64,000 nt of DNA, taken from the NCBI RefSeq assembly GCF_026427355.1, contig NZ_CP102665.1, forward strand, positions 248,001 through 312,000, in the 5' to 3' direction. The notes under the pieces are model-generated. The model searched no databases. It saw only the letters and a program-made list of their open reading frames with translations, and was not told the origin of the DNA. A program made the position numbers and the translations under genes. The DNA comes from Sphingobium sp. JS3065 (lineage in GTDB: Bacteria > Pseudomonadota > Alphaproteobacteria > Sphingomonadales > Sphingomonadaceae). Shown here in pieces: positions 34,998-43,941 of this stretch. Every line of letters starts with the position of its first letter. Position 1 is the stretch's first letter.

Positions 34998-36941
34998 TCA
35001 ACCGGCCTGCTTCACGCGAATATACCATTCGACAAGGCGCCGGACCTGCCGCTCAGTATACCCTCTTTCGATCATCCGCGCGACGAATTCGTCATGCTTG
35101 CTCGCGGTGTCGCCATCCTTCTTCGACCCGAAGCTGATGACCGGCAGCAAGTCCTCGACCTGGCTGAACATCCGCTTCTCGATGACCTCGCGGATTTTCT
35201 CGTAGCTGGTCCATGACGGGTTGCGTCCGTCATTGCTCGCCCGCATGCGCAGCGCGAATTTGACGACCTCGTTCCGGAAATCCTTGGGATTGGCGATGCC
35301 CGCGGGCTTTTCGGTCTTGGACAGTTCCTGGTTGATGACCTCCCGGTCCAGAAGCTGTCCGGTATCCGGATCCTTGAAGTCCAGATCCTCGATCCACGCA
35401 TCGGCATAGGCGACATAACGGTCGAACAGATTCTGCCCGTAATCATGATAGGATTCGAGATAGGCCTTCTGGATCTCATTGCCGATAAATTCGGCGTAGC
35501 GGGGCGCCAGTTCGCCCTTGATATATTCCAGATAGCGGGCCTCTACCTCGGCCGGGAACTGTTCCTGCCGCACCATCCCTTCCAGCACATACATCAGATG
35601 CACGGGATCGGCGGCAATCTCTATCGTGTCATGGTTGAAGGTGGCCGACAGCGCCTTGAAGGCAAAACGGGTCGAAATGCCCGCCATGCCCTCATCCACG
35701 CCCGCCGCGTCGCGATATTCCTGGATGCTCTTGGCGCGCGGGTCGATCTCCCGCAGCATCTCTCCGTCATAGACGCGCATCTTGGAGTAGAGATTGCTGT
35801 TCTCATGCTCCCGCAACCGGGTCAGCACCGAAAAGCGCGCCAGCATATCCAAAGTCCCCGGCGCGCAGGGCGCCTTGTTGAGGTCGGATTCCCTCAACAA
35901 CTTTTCGTAAACCTGCCGTTCTTCGGTGGCCTGCAAGGAATAAGGAACCTTGATGACGTAGATGCGGTCGATAAAGGCTTCGTTATTCTTGTTGTTCTTG
36001 AAATTCGCCCATTCCGATTCATTGGAGTGGGCCATGATGATCCCATTATAGGGAATGGCGCCGATATTCTCCGTGCCGATATAATTGCCCTCCTGCGTCG
36101 CGGTCAGCAACGGGTGGAGCATCTTGATCGGCGCCTTGAACATCTCGACGAATTCCAGCATCCCCTGGTTCGCCCGGTTGAGGCCGCCGGAATAGCTGTA
36201 GGCGTCGGGATCGTTCTGGGAGAGCATCTCCAGCTTGCGGATGTCGACCTTGCCGACCAGCGAACTGATGTCCTGGTTATTCTCGTCCCCCGGCTCGGTC
36301 TTGGCGATGGCCACCTGCCGCATACGGGAAGGCATCATCTTGACGACCCTGAACTGTGAGATGTCGCCGCCAAACTCGTCCAGCCGCTTGCGGCACCAGG
36401 GGCTGATCATGCCGGTCAGGCGCCGCCGTGGAATGGCGTAATTTTCCTCGATGAAATCGCCGTGCTGCTCGGCATCGAACAGTGCGAGCGGGCTTTCGAA
36501 GATCGGGCTGATCTCGTCCCCCGCCTTCAGCACATAGATGGGATGCACCTCCATCAGCGCCTTCAACCGCTCCGCCAGCGACGATTTGCCGCCGCCCACA
36601 GGCCCCAGCAGGTAGAGTATCTGCTTGCGTTCCTCCAATCCCTGGCTGGCATGGCGCAGGAAGCTGACGATGTGTTCGATCGTCCCTTCCATGCCGTAGA
36701 AATTGGTGAAGCTTTTATAGCGCCGGATCGTCCGGTTCATGAAGATCCGGCCCAGCCGCTGATCACGCGAGGTGTCGACGATCTCCGGCTCGCCGATCGC
36801 CGCCAGCAATCGCTCCGGCGCCGATGCGTGCATCAATGGATCGTTGCGACATCCCAGCAGATAATCTTCGATGGACATTTCGGCCTGACGCCGATCGTCG
36901 AACTTCCGCGTGAAGCTGGAAAACAGCTCATTCTTGGTCAC
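34998..36941 (-). CDS. prkA: PrkA-type AAA+ serine protein kinase/protease (YeaG family)
   Basis: 647 residues, full length. N-terminal AAA+ domain with Walker A GPVGGGKSS (residues 113-121) and the MVRQEQFPAEVEARYLEYIK region toward the C-terminal PrkA kinase-like domain. Bacillus PrkA was described as a serine kinase and later as a Lon-like protease, so the activity is debated. First gene of the prkA-yeaH-spoVR operon. The start ATG is followed by TKNELFSSFTRKFDDRR, a normal family N-terminus. Confidence 0.95.
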   Translation of the reverse strand: MTKNELFSSFTRKFDDRRQAEMSIEDYLLGCRNDPLMHASAPERLLAAIGEPEIVDTSRDQRLGRIFMNRTIRRYKSFTNFYGMEGTIEHIVSFLRHASQGLEERKQILYLLGPVGGGKSSLAERLKALMEVHPIYVLKAGDEISPIFESPLALFDAEQHGDFIEENYAIPRRRLTGMISPWCRKRLDEFGGDISQFRVVKMMPSRMRQVAIAKTEPGDENNQDISSLVGKVDIRKLEMLSQNDPDAYSYSGGLNRANQGMLEFVEMFKAPIKMLHPLLTATQEGNYIGTENIGAIPYNGIIMAHSNESEWANFKNNKNNEAFIDRIYVIKVPYSLQATEERQVYEKLLRESDLNKAPCAPGTLDMLARFSVLTRLREHENSNLYSKMRVYDGEMLREIDPRAKSIQEYRDAAGVDEGMAGISTRFAFKALSATFNHDTIEIAADPVHLMYVLEGMVRQEQFPAEVEARYLEYIKGELAPRYAEFIGNEIQKAYLESYHDYGQNLFDRYVAYADAWIEDLDFKDPDTGQLLDREVINQELSKTEKPAGIANPKDFRNEVVKFALRMRASNDGRNPSWTSYEKIREVIEKRMFSQVEDLLPVISFGSKKDGDTASKHDEFVARMIERGYTERQVRRLVEWYIRVKQAG

Positions 36942-37323
36942 TGGCGACTCCCGCTAAAGTAGCCATGGAATATATATAGACCCATATGGTCTGTAAAAAC
37001 AGTGCAATACAACGATGGCAGATCAAAAAATTCAAATCTGTACGAAAGTTCATCTGCAAATTTCTTAGCAAAAGAACGCACGATGCTTTTCCGGCGACGC
37101 AAGAGCATTTCCGGCATTTGCACGACCATCATCTTGCGGCCGGCAACATCTTTGCCACGCCGCCGCCATGCAGCATTCAAATCGGCGCGACGTTCCCCCG
37201 CCGCGATCTGATGCATAGTGTCACCTGAGGCCTTGAGAGGGAAGAGGGTAAAGGAGATAATCTCGCCAAGGCCGCATTGGTTCCCTTGCGCGGGGTGATC
37301 CCGCCCTGAGTTCCGATCGACGC
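36942..37323. other. Intergenic region upstream of prkA
   Basis: About 380 bases without a supported gene, noticeably more AT-rich between 36,960 and 37,080 than its flanks. It must hold the prkA promoter and the 3' end of the histidine kinase transcript. A 42-codon ORF at 37083-37211 on the plus strand and overlapping minus-strand frames lack ribosome sites and family signals. No terminator hairpin with a U-run was found. Confidence 0.5.
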
Positions 37324-38694
37324 TCAGGCCCTCATGTCGATGGTGGCGGCCAGCCCCCCGTCCGGCGCATTGGCCAACCGCACGGACGCTTCGAAACTCA
37401 ACGCCAGCGACCGCGCGATGGTGAGGCCGATGCCTGTCCCCGGCCGCCCGCCCGGCTGACCCGCCGCTCCCCGGGTGAAAGGCTCGAACATCTGGTCCAG
37501 TTGATCCGGCGCGATGCCAGGCCCATGGTCGCGCACCTCGATCAGCACCCGTCCCGCCTGCCGCGTGCAACTGATGTCCGCGCTGCCGCCATATTTGACC
37601 GCATTGGTCACCAGATTGCTGACGCAGCGCGTCAGCGCGTTCGGCTTGACCCGCACGGTCCCCCCGCAGCCCGCCAGGAAACGCACGGGCGCTCCCAGAT
37701 CCTGCGCATCGTCCGCCATGCTGGTGAGCAGCGAATCGATGTCGATCACCGACCAGTCCTCCTGCGCCTCCGTGCTCGCCGCCAGGTCCAGCCCCTCGCG
37801 CACCAGCGTCATCATCGCCTGATGATCCTGCAACAGCCGCGCCCGCAATTCCTCATTCTCCACCAGTTCCAGCCGCAGGCGCAGGCGAGTGAGCGGCGTC
37901 TGGAGGTCGTGGCTGATCGCCGCGAGCAATTGCGTCCGCTCGGCAAAGCCCGCTCGTACCCGGCGCTGCATCAGGTTGAAGGTCGACAGCGCCGCCCGCA
38001 CCTCTTCCGGTCCGCGCTCGGGGATTTCCTCCGGATCGATCGACACCGAAAAGGCCTCCGCCGCCCGCTCCAGCCGGCGCAGCGGCTTGGCGACGAAACG
38101 CGCCACGACGATCGCCAGCCCCGCCGAAGACAGCAGGATCAGCAGCAGATAGACCGGCTTGGCGAGATTGCTGGGCGGCTTGACCAGATGCGGCAGATAG
38201 AGGGCAAGCGACCGCCGTTCGCCCGTCCCGTCGGTAAAACGAACGACCCAGCAATCGGGCCGCGGCGCATCGATCAGCCCGGCCGCCCGGTTGTTCGGAT
38301 CGGCCCTGCTCGAAGGGAAGCAGAGTCCCGCCGGCACCTGCCCCGCTTCCGGGTGGGATTGCGGCCCGAATCGCAGTTCCAGCGCATGCGCCAATGCCGG
38401 GTTCGGGTCGGTCAGGGCGATTCCGCTGGGCGCTGTCCTTGCGCCCATGATCCGCTGGTCGTCCAGCATCGCCTCGATCCGGACGGGATCGTGGCTCAGG
38501 CGCTGGGCTATGTCGACGGCGCTCGCCACCACGCGCTGCAAACGCCAACGCTCGAAATCCAGATGCCGGGCCTGCTCCGCGACCAGCAGCGACATCATGG
38601 CGGCGACGATCATGCCGACCGTCAGCAGCAGGAATATCTGACCCACCAGCGATCCGAAGAAATTGCGCGCCCGCGCCACGACCGGAACGATCAT
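37324..38694 (-). CDS. Sensor histidine kinase of the efflux-linked two-component system
   Basis: 456 residues. Two transmembrane helices (about 18-39 and 181-199) flank a periplasmic sensor of about 140 residues; a HAMP linker follows (FVAKPLRRLERAAEAFS), then HisKA with the phosphorylated His262 in AAISHDLQTPLTRLRLRLEL and an HATPase with NLVTNAVKYGG, DHGPGI and GTGIGLTIARS. Inner-membrane sensor, signal unknown. The start overlaps the response-regulator stop (ATGA). Divergent orientation to an RND pump recalls AdeRS-AdeABC, suggesting control of efflux. Confidence 0.93.
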   Translation of the reverse strand: MIVPVVARARNFFGSLVGQIFLLLTVGMIVAAMMSLLVAEQARHLDFERWRLQRVVASAVDIAQRLSHDPVRIEAMLDDQRIMGARTAPSGIALTDPNPALAHALELRFGPQSHPEAGQVPAGLCFPSSRADPNNRAAGLIDAPRPDCWVVRFTDGTGERRSLALYLPHLVKPPSNLAKPVYLLLILLSSAGLAIVVARFVAKPLRRLERAAEAFSVSIDPEEIPERGPEEVRAALSTFNLMQRRVRAGFAERTQLLAAISHDLQTPLTRLRLRLELVENEELRARLLQDHQAMMTLVREGLDLAASTEAQEDWSVIDIDSLLTSMADDAQDLGAPVRFLAGCGGTVRVKPNALTRCVSNLVTNAVKYGGSADISCTRQAGRVLIEVRDHGPGIAPDQLDQMFEPFTRGAAGQPGGRPGTGIGLTIARSLALSFEASVRLANAPDGGLAATIDMRA

Positions 38695-39413
38695 TCGTAA
38701 TTCACCGTGCTGGCCAGGACATAGCCTTCGCCGCGCACCGTCAGGATCAGGCCGTCGCCGCCGGGGCTGTCGGCCAGCTTCTGCCGCAACCGGCTGACCT
38801 GCAGGTCGATCGACCGGTCGAAAGCCGCCGTCGCCCGCCGCTCCGGCACCAGCGCCTCCCGCGACAGCACGACATTGGGTTCCTCGATGAAGCGGGAAAG
38901 CAGCCGGAATTCGGCGGAGGACAACATGATAAGCCGGTCGTCGCCGGCGATCAGGCGGCGCTGGAACAGGTCCAGCCGCCAGGGGCCGAAACGGGCTATC
39001 CGCGCCGTTTTCTGCCGCACCGGTTCTTCGTTGCGGGACCGGCGCAACAGGTTGCGGACCCGCACCAGCAACTCGCGCGGTTCGAAAGGCTTGGTCAGAT
39101 AGTCGTCGGCGCCCAGTTCCAGTCCCAGCACCCGGTCGACGGCGCTGCCCCGCGCCGTCACCATGATGATCTGAACACCGCTGCCCTGCGCCCGCAATTC
39201 CCGGCACAGCGACAACCCGTCGCCGTCGGGCAGATTGAGGTCCAGCACGATCAGGTCGACGGCACGCGCCGCCATCAACGGCTGCAATTCGCCCAGGCTG
39301 CCCGCCGCCAACACCTCATATTGTTCCTGCGCAAGCTGCCCGACGATCAGATCCCGTATATCCTCATCATCATCGACGACAATCACGCGGGGCGGACGGG
39401 ACGGATCGGACAT
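38691..39413 (-). CDS. OmpR-family response regulator
   Basis: 240 residues. Receiver domain with the acidic pocket VVDDDED (13-19), phosphoacceptor Asp58 in LIVLDLNLPDGDG, and the conserved Lys in DYLTKPFEPRELL. The C-terminal winged helix has SSAEFRLLSRFIE and the recognition region RSIDLQVSRLRQKL, ending GEGYVLAS. It is likely to bind the palindrome-rich intergenic region between its own gene and the divergent RND operon. First gene of the two-gene regulator operon. Confidence 0.94.
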   Translation of the reverse strand: MSDPSRPPRVIVVDDDEDIRDLIVGQLAQEQYEVLAAGSLGELQPLMAARAVDLIVLDLNLPDGDGLSLCRELRAQGSGVQIIMVTARGSAVDRVLGLELGADDYLTKPFEPRELLVRVRNLLRRSRNEEPVRQKTARIARFGPWRLDLFQRRLIAGDDRLIMLSSAEFRLLSRFIEEPNVVLSREALVPERRATAAFDRSIDLQVSRLRQKLADSPGGDGLILTVRGEGYVLASTVNYE

Positions 39414-39654
39414 GATCGCTTTCTAACCGCATTTTCGCGCCGCGTCTGCGCCTGCCGCCCGCGTGATACATAAAGATACAATCCGCTACAGATTGAACCA
39501 TCGGGACAAATAGTCGCGCTACCATGGTACGCGCCAAGCGATCATGAGAACCAGGGTCGGCGCCATCGATGGCGCCGACCTTCGCCCGGCGCGCCCTCCC
39601 TCCCCCTGCGCCGGGCGAAGATTCCTCTCGTGATTTTGGACCCTTCCGCCGCCC
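39414..39654. promoter_or_regulatory. Divergent regulatory region with direct and inverted repeats
   Basis: Between the regulator and efflux operons. Direct repeats GATACA at 39465-39470 and 39475-39480 have 10-bp spacing, as expected for an OmpR-type dimer site. A 10-bp palindrome TACCATGGTA lies at 39521-39530. A perfect 26-bp palindrome lies at 39555-39580. Overlapping its end is a perfect 13-bp inverted repeat (39580-39592 with 39608-39620, 15-base loop). The last two would fold strongly in the efflux mRNA leader and could attenuate it. Confidence 0.65.
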
Positions 39655-40791
39655 ATGCTCAGCCGCTTCCCCGCCCTCATCGCGCTTTGCGCCCTGGTCG
39701 CCGCCTGCGGGCACAGGGAACCGCCGAAAAAGGGATCGGTGGAGGTCGGCGTGGTGACGCTGACGACGCAGGATGTGACGGTGTCCACCGAACTGCCCGG
39801 CCGCACCGCCTCCACCATGATGTCGGAGGTTCGGCCGCAGGTCGCGGGCGTGGTACAGAAGCGCCTCTTCACCGAGGGTTCCTATGTGAAGGCGGGCCAG
39901 CCGCTCTACCAGATCGATCCCTCGCTCTACCGCGCCTCCCGCGACGAGGCGCAGGCTACCCTGGCCAGCGCGCAGGCGACCGCCGCCGCTGCGCAGGCCA
40001 GAGCGAACCGCTATCGCACGCTGGGCCAGAGCGAGGCGGTCAGCGCCCAGGACCGCGACGATGTGATCGCCACCGCCCGCCAGGCCGCCGCCGCCGTGCA
40101 GCAGGCCCGAGCCACGCTCCAGACCACGGGCATCAACCTCAATTTCACGCAGGTCCGCGCCCCCATCAGCGGGCGCATCGGCCGATCCTCGGTCACGCCG
40201 GGCGCGCTGGTGACGGCCAGCCAGGCGACGGCGCTCGCCACCATCCAGCAACTTGACCCGATCTTCGTGGACGTGACGCAATCCAGCGCGAAACTGCTGC
40301 AACTGCGCCGGGCGCTGGCCGACGGCAAGGCGCTGCCCGCCAGCGCCGTCATTCGCCTGAAACTGGACGACGGGACCGACTATCCGCTGGAGGGTCGGAT
40401 CGAGTTTGCGGAACCGATCGTCGATCCCAACAGCGGCACCGTGACGCTGCGCGCGCGCTTCCCCAATCCGGACAGCCTGCTGCTGCCCGGCATGTTCGTC
40501 CGCGTCGTCGCGCCGCAATCGGTGGTTCCGGGCGCGATCCTCGCGCCGCAACAGGGCATCAGCCGCGATCCGAAGGGTAACGCCACCGCGCTGATCGTGG
40601 ACAAATCCGGCAAGGTCGAACGCCGCATCGTCACCGCCGCGCAGGCGGTGGGCGACAAATGGCTGATCACAGCCGGGCTTCAAAAGGGCGACCGGCTGAT
40701 CGTCGAAGGCACCGACAAGGTGCAGCCGGGCGACAAGGTGAAGGCCGTGGCCATCGATCAGGCCGGCCCCGCCAGCCCGACCGGCAAGTAA
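39655..40791 (+). CDS. RND efflux periplasmic adaptor lipoprotein
   Basis: 378 residues. Signal peptide with lipobox LVAAC (Cys18 lipidated). Lipoyl/barrel-sandwich halves VRPQVAGVVQKRLFTEGSYV and FTQVRAPISGRIGRSSVTPG surround an alpha-helical hairpin rich in Ala/Gln (about residues 100-155). A beta-barrel with FPNPDSLLLPGMFVRV and a membrane-proximal domain follow. It is an AcrA/MexA-type membrane fusion protein linking pump and outer-membrane channel. No good Shine-Dalgarno precedes the ATG; strong leader hairpins end 35 bases upstream. Confidence 0.95.
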   Translation: MLSRFPALIALCALVAACGHREPPKKGSVEVGVVTLTTQDVTVSTELPGRTASTMMSEVRPQVAGVVQKRLFTEGSYVKAGQPLYQIDPSLYRASRDEAQATLASAQATAAAAQARANRYRTLGQSEAVSAQDRDDVIATARQAAAAVQQARATLQTTGINLNFTQVRAPISGRIGRSSVTPGALVTASQATALATIQQLDPIFVDVTQSSAKLLQLRRALADGKALPASAVIRLKLDDGTDYPLEGRIEFAEPIVDPNSGTVTLRARFPNPDSLLLPGMFVRVVAPQSVVPGAILAPQQGISRDPKGNATALIVDKSGKVERRIVTAAQAVGDKWLITAGLQKGDRLIVEGTDKVQPGDKVKAVAIDQAGPASPTGK

Positions 40792-40803
40792 GGGAGCCGG
40801 ACC

Positions 40804-43800
40804 TTGCTCAGCCGCTTTTTCATCGAACGGCCGATCTTCGCCTGGGTCATCGCCATCGGCGTCATGATGGCTGGCCTGGGCGCGATGCTGACCCTGCCGA
40901 TCGCCCAATATCCGGACATCGCCCCGCCGTCGGTCAACATCAACGCCAACTATCCGGGCGCATCGGCCGAAACCGTCGAAACCAGCGTCACCCAGGTCAT
41001 CGAGCAGCAGTTGACCGGCATCGACGGCCTTATGTACTTCTCCTCCTCCTCGACCGCCAACGGCCAGTCGCGGATCACCGTCACCTTCAAGAAGGGCACC
41101 GATCCCGACACCGCGCAGGTGCAGGTGCAGAACAAGGTGCAACAGGCGCTGAGCCGCCTGCCCAACGCCGTGCAGCAGCAGGGGCTGACGGTCACCAAGT
41201 CGCAGACCGACTTCCTGATGCTGGTCGGCCTCTACGACAGGACCGACACGGCATCGCAGACCGATATCGCCGACTATCTGGTCAATAATTTCCAGGATTC
41301 GCTCGCCCGCATCGACGGCGTGGGGTCTTCGCAGATATTCGGTTCGCAATATGCGATACGCATCTGGCTGGACCCTTACAAGCTCGCCACCGTCAAGCTG
41401 ATGCCGTCCGATGTGCAAAGCGCCATCGCCGCCCAGAATATAGAGGTTTCCGCCGGTCAGATCGGTGCCGACCCCGCTCCCGAAGGGCAACAGATCAACG
41501 CGACCGTCACCGCCCAGGCGCGGTTGCAGACGCCCGAACAGTTCCGCAACATCGTCGTCAAGACGCAGAGCGACGGATCGGTGGTCCACCTGTCCGACGT
41601 GGCGCGGGTTGAACTGGGCAATGAAAGCTACACTTCCTCCGCCCATCTGAACCGCCATCCCGCGTCGGGCATGGCGATCCAGCTTGCGCCTGGCGCCGAC
41701 GCGCTCAAGACCGCCGAACTGGTCAAGGCGCGGGTGGAGGCGCTGTCCACCGACCTGCCCCATGGGTACACCGTGGTCTATCCGCGCGACACCACGCCCT
41801 TCATCAAGCTGTCGGTCGAGGAAGTCGTCCAGACGCTGATCGAGGCCGTCGGCCTGGTGGTCGTGGTGATGTTCCTCTTCCTGCAAAGCTGGCGCGCGAC
41901 GCTGGTGCCCGCCATCGCCGTGCCGGTGGTGCTGCTCGGCACCTTCGGCGTGCTGGCGCTGTTCGGCTATTCGATCAACACGATGACGCTGTTCGGCATG
42001 GTGCTGGCCATCGGCTTGCTGGTCGATGACGCCATCGTCGTGGTCGAAAATGTCGAGCGGCTGATGGAGGAAGAGGGGCTTTCCCCCCGCGACGCCACGA
42101 TCAAGTCGATGGAGGAGATCGGCAGCGCGCTGGTCGGCATCGCTCTGGTCCTGTCCGCCGTGCTGTTGCCCATGGCCTTTTTCGGCGGTTCGACCGGCGT
42201 CATCTATCGCCAATTCTCGATCACCATCATCTCCTCCATGCTGCTGTCGGTGCTGGTGGCGCTGATCCTTTCGCCCGCGCTTTGCGCCACGATCCTGAAA
42301 CCCATAGCCAAGGAGCATCGCGACCGCGGCTGGACGGGCAAGTTCAACCGCTGGTTCGAACGGGTTACGCGCGGTTACATGGCGCGGCTGAACGGCTTCA
42401 TCGGCCGCCGGACCTTCTTCTGGATCGGCTATGCCGTCCTGCTCGCGCTGCTCTGGCTGCTCTTCGTCCGCCTGCCCACCAGCTTCCTGCCGGTGGAGGA
42501 TCAGGGGCAGGTGATGGTTCAGGTCACCTTGCCTGCGGGCGCCAAATCATCCCGCACCGCGGCGGCGGTGGAGAGCATCCAGAATTATTTCCTGAACGAT
42601 GAAAAGGACAATGCCGATTTCATCTTCATTGCCCAGGGTTTCAGCTTCGCGGGCCAGGGCGAAAATACGGCGCAGGGCTTCATCAGCCTCTCCCCCTGGG
42701 ACCAGCGCAAAGGCATGGCCAACAGCGCGACGATGATCGCGAACCGCGCCACGAAGCAGCTTGCCGCGATCCGCGACGCCAAGGCGCTGGCCATGACCCC
42801 GCCCCCCATTCGCGGCCTGGGCCAGTCCAACGGTTTCACCTTCGAACTGCTCAACAGCGGCGGCCTCAGCCGTGATCGTTTCCTCGCGCTGCGCAACCAG
42901 CTTATGAAGGCGGCGGCGGACAATCCCAAACTGGCGGGCGTGCGCGCCGCCACGCTGGAGGATACGCCCCAGCTCAAGGTGGACATCGATTCCGAAAAGC
43001 TCGCCGTGCTTGGCCTGACCCAAAGCAGCGTCAACAATGTACTGAGCGCCGCCTGGGGCAGTACCTATATCAACGATTTCGTCGACCGCGGCCGGGTGAA
43101 GCGCGTCTATATGCAGGCCGACGCGCCATTCCGCGCCCTGCCGACCGACCTGGACAATTGGCAGGTGCGGTCCGCCGCCACGGGCGAGATGGTGCCCTTC
43201 TCCGCCTTCGCCACCGCCCATTGGACGATGGGGCCGACCACCCTGTCGCGCTATAACGGCCAGCCCGCCTATGAAATTCAGGGCCAGGCCGCGCCCGGCG
43301 CCAGTTCCGGCGAGGCGATGGATGAAATGGTGAAGTTGCAGCAACAGCTTCCCGCCGGGACCAGCTATGCCTGGAGCGGCCTGTCCTTTCAGGAACAGCT
43401 TTCCGGCGGGCAGGCGCCGCTGCTCTACGGCCTGTCGGTGCTGGTGGTGTTCCTGTGCCTCGCCGCTCTTTATGAAAGCTGGTCTATCCCGCTCGCGGTG
43501 CTGTTGGTCATCCCGCTCGGCCTGATCGGCGCGGTGCTGGCGGTGACGCTGCGGGGGCTGGAAAACAACATCTATTTCCAGGTCGGCCTGCTGACCACCA
43601 TGGGTTTGGCCGCGAAGAATGCGATCCTGATCGTGGAGTTCGCCGAACTTGCCTATCTGCAGGGGAAGGACGCCACGGCCGCCGCGCTGGAGGCTGCGCG
43701 CCTTCGATTCCGGCCGATCCTGATGACCTCGCTGGCATTCATCGCGGGTGTCCTCCCGCTTGCCATCGCGACCGGCGCGGGCGCGCAGAGCCGTGTCGCC

Positions 43801-43941
43801 ATCGGCACGGCGGTCGTCGGCGGCATGCTGACCGCGACCGTGCTCGCCATCTTCTACGTCCCGCTCTTCTTCCTGACGATCATGCGCATCTTCAACCGCA
43901 AGGGCCAGCAGCCCGCTCCCGCCACGGAGGTTCCGGCATGA
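40804..43941 (+). CDS. RND multidrug efflux pump (AcrB/MexB type, HAE-1)
   Basis: 1,045 residues, full length. The TTG start has GGGAG 6 bases upstream and gives the conserved N-terminus LSRFFIERPIFAWVIAI. Family landmarks are PIAQYPDIAPPSVNINANYP, TM4 proton-relay aspartates in GLLVDDAIVVVENVERLM, FFGGSTGVIYRQFS, and the late GLAAKNAILIVEFAE. It uses proton motive force to expel drugs, solvents or dyes; substrates are not readable. 12 bases after the adaptor gene, and overlapping the outer-membrane factor gene by 4 bases. Confidence 0.97.
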   Translation: MLSRFFIERPIFAWVIAIGVMMAGLGAMLTLPIAQYPDIAPPSVNINANYPGASAETVETSVTQVIEQQLTGIDGLMYFSSSSTANGQSRITVTFKKGTDPDTAQVQVQNKVQQALSRLPNAVQQQGLTVTKSQTDFLMLVGLYDRTDTASQTDIADYLVNNFQDSLARIDGVGSSQIFGSQYAIRIWLDPYKLATVKLMPSDVQSAIAAQNIEVSAGQIGADPAPEGQQINATVTAQARLQTPEQFRNIVVKTQSDGSVVHLSDVARVELGNESYTSSAHLNRHPASGMAIQLAPGADALKTAELVKARVEALSTDLPHGYTVVYPRDTTPFIKLSVEEVVQTLIEAVGLVVVVMFLFLQSWRATLVPAIAVPVVLLGTFGVLALFGYSINTMTLFGMVLAIGLLVDDAIVVVENVERLMEEEGLSPRDATIKSMEEIGSALVGIALVLSAVLLPMAFFGGSTGVIYRQFSITIISSMLLSVLVALILSPALCATILKPIAKEHRDRGWTGKFNRWFERVTRGYMARLNGFIGRRTFFWIGYAVLLALLWLLFVRLPTSFLPVEDQGQVMVQVTLPAGAKSSRTAAAVESIQNYFLNDEKDNADFIFIAQGFSFAGQGENTAQGFISLSPWDQRKGMANSATMIANRATKQLAAIRDAKALAMTPPPIRGLGQSNGFTFELLNSGGLSRDRFLALRNQLMKAAADNPKLAGVRAATLEDTPQLKVDIDSEKLAVLGLTQSSVNNVLSAAWGSTYINDFVDRGRVKRVYMQADAPFRALPTDLDNWQVRSAATGEMVPFSAFATAHWTMGPTTLSRYNGQPAYEIQGQAAPGASSGEAMDEMVKLQQQLPAGTSYAWSGLSFQEQLSGGQAPLLYGLSVLVVFLCLAALYESWSIPLAVLLVIPLGLIGAVLAVTLRGLENNIYFQVGLLTTMGLAAKNAILIVEFAELAYLQGKDATAAALEAARLRFRPILMTSLAFIAGVLPLAIATGAGAQSRVAIGTAVVGGMLTATVLAIFYVPLFFLTIMRIFNRKGQQPAPATEVPA

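Noticed and set aside
37083..37211. 42-codon ORF upstream of prkA
   Set aside because: No ribosome site, Arg-rich composition without a family, and overlapping open frames on the other strand.
36938..37570. 210-codon minus-strand frame covering the prkA upstream region
   Set aside because: Its first part is the shadow of the histidine kinase gene and its last part crosses the AT-rich promoter region.
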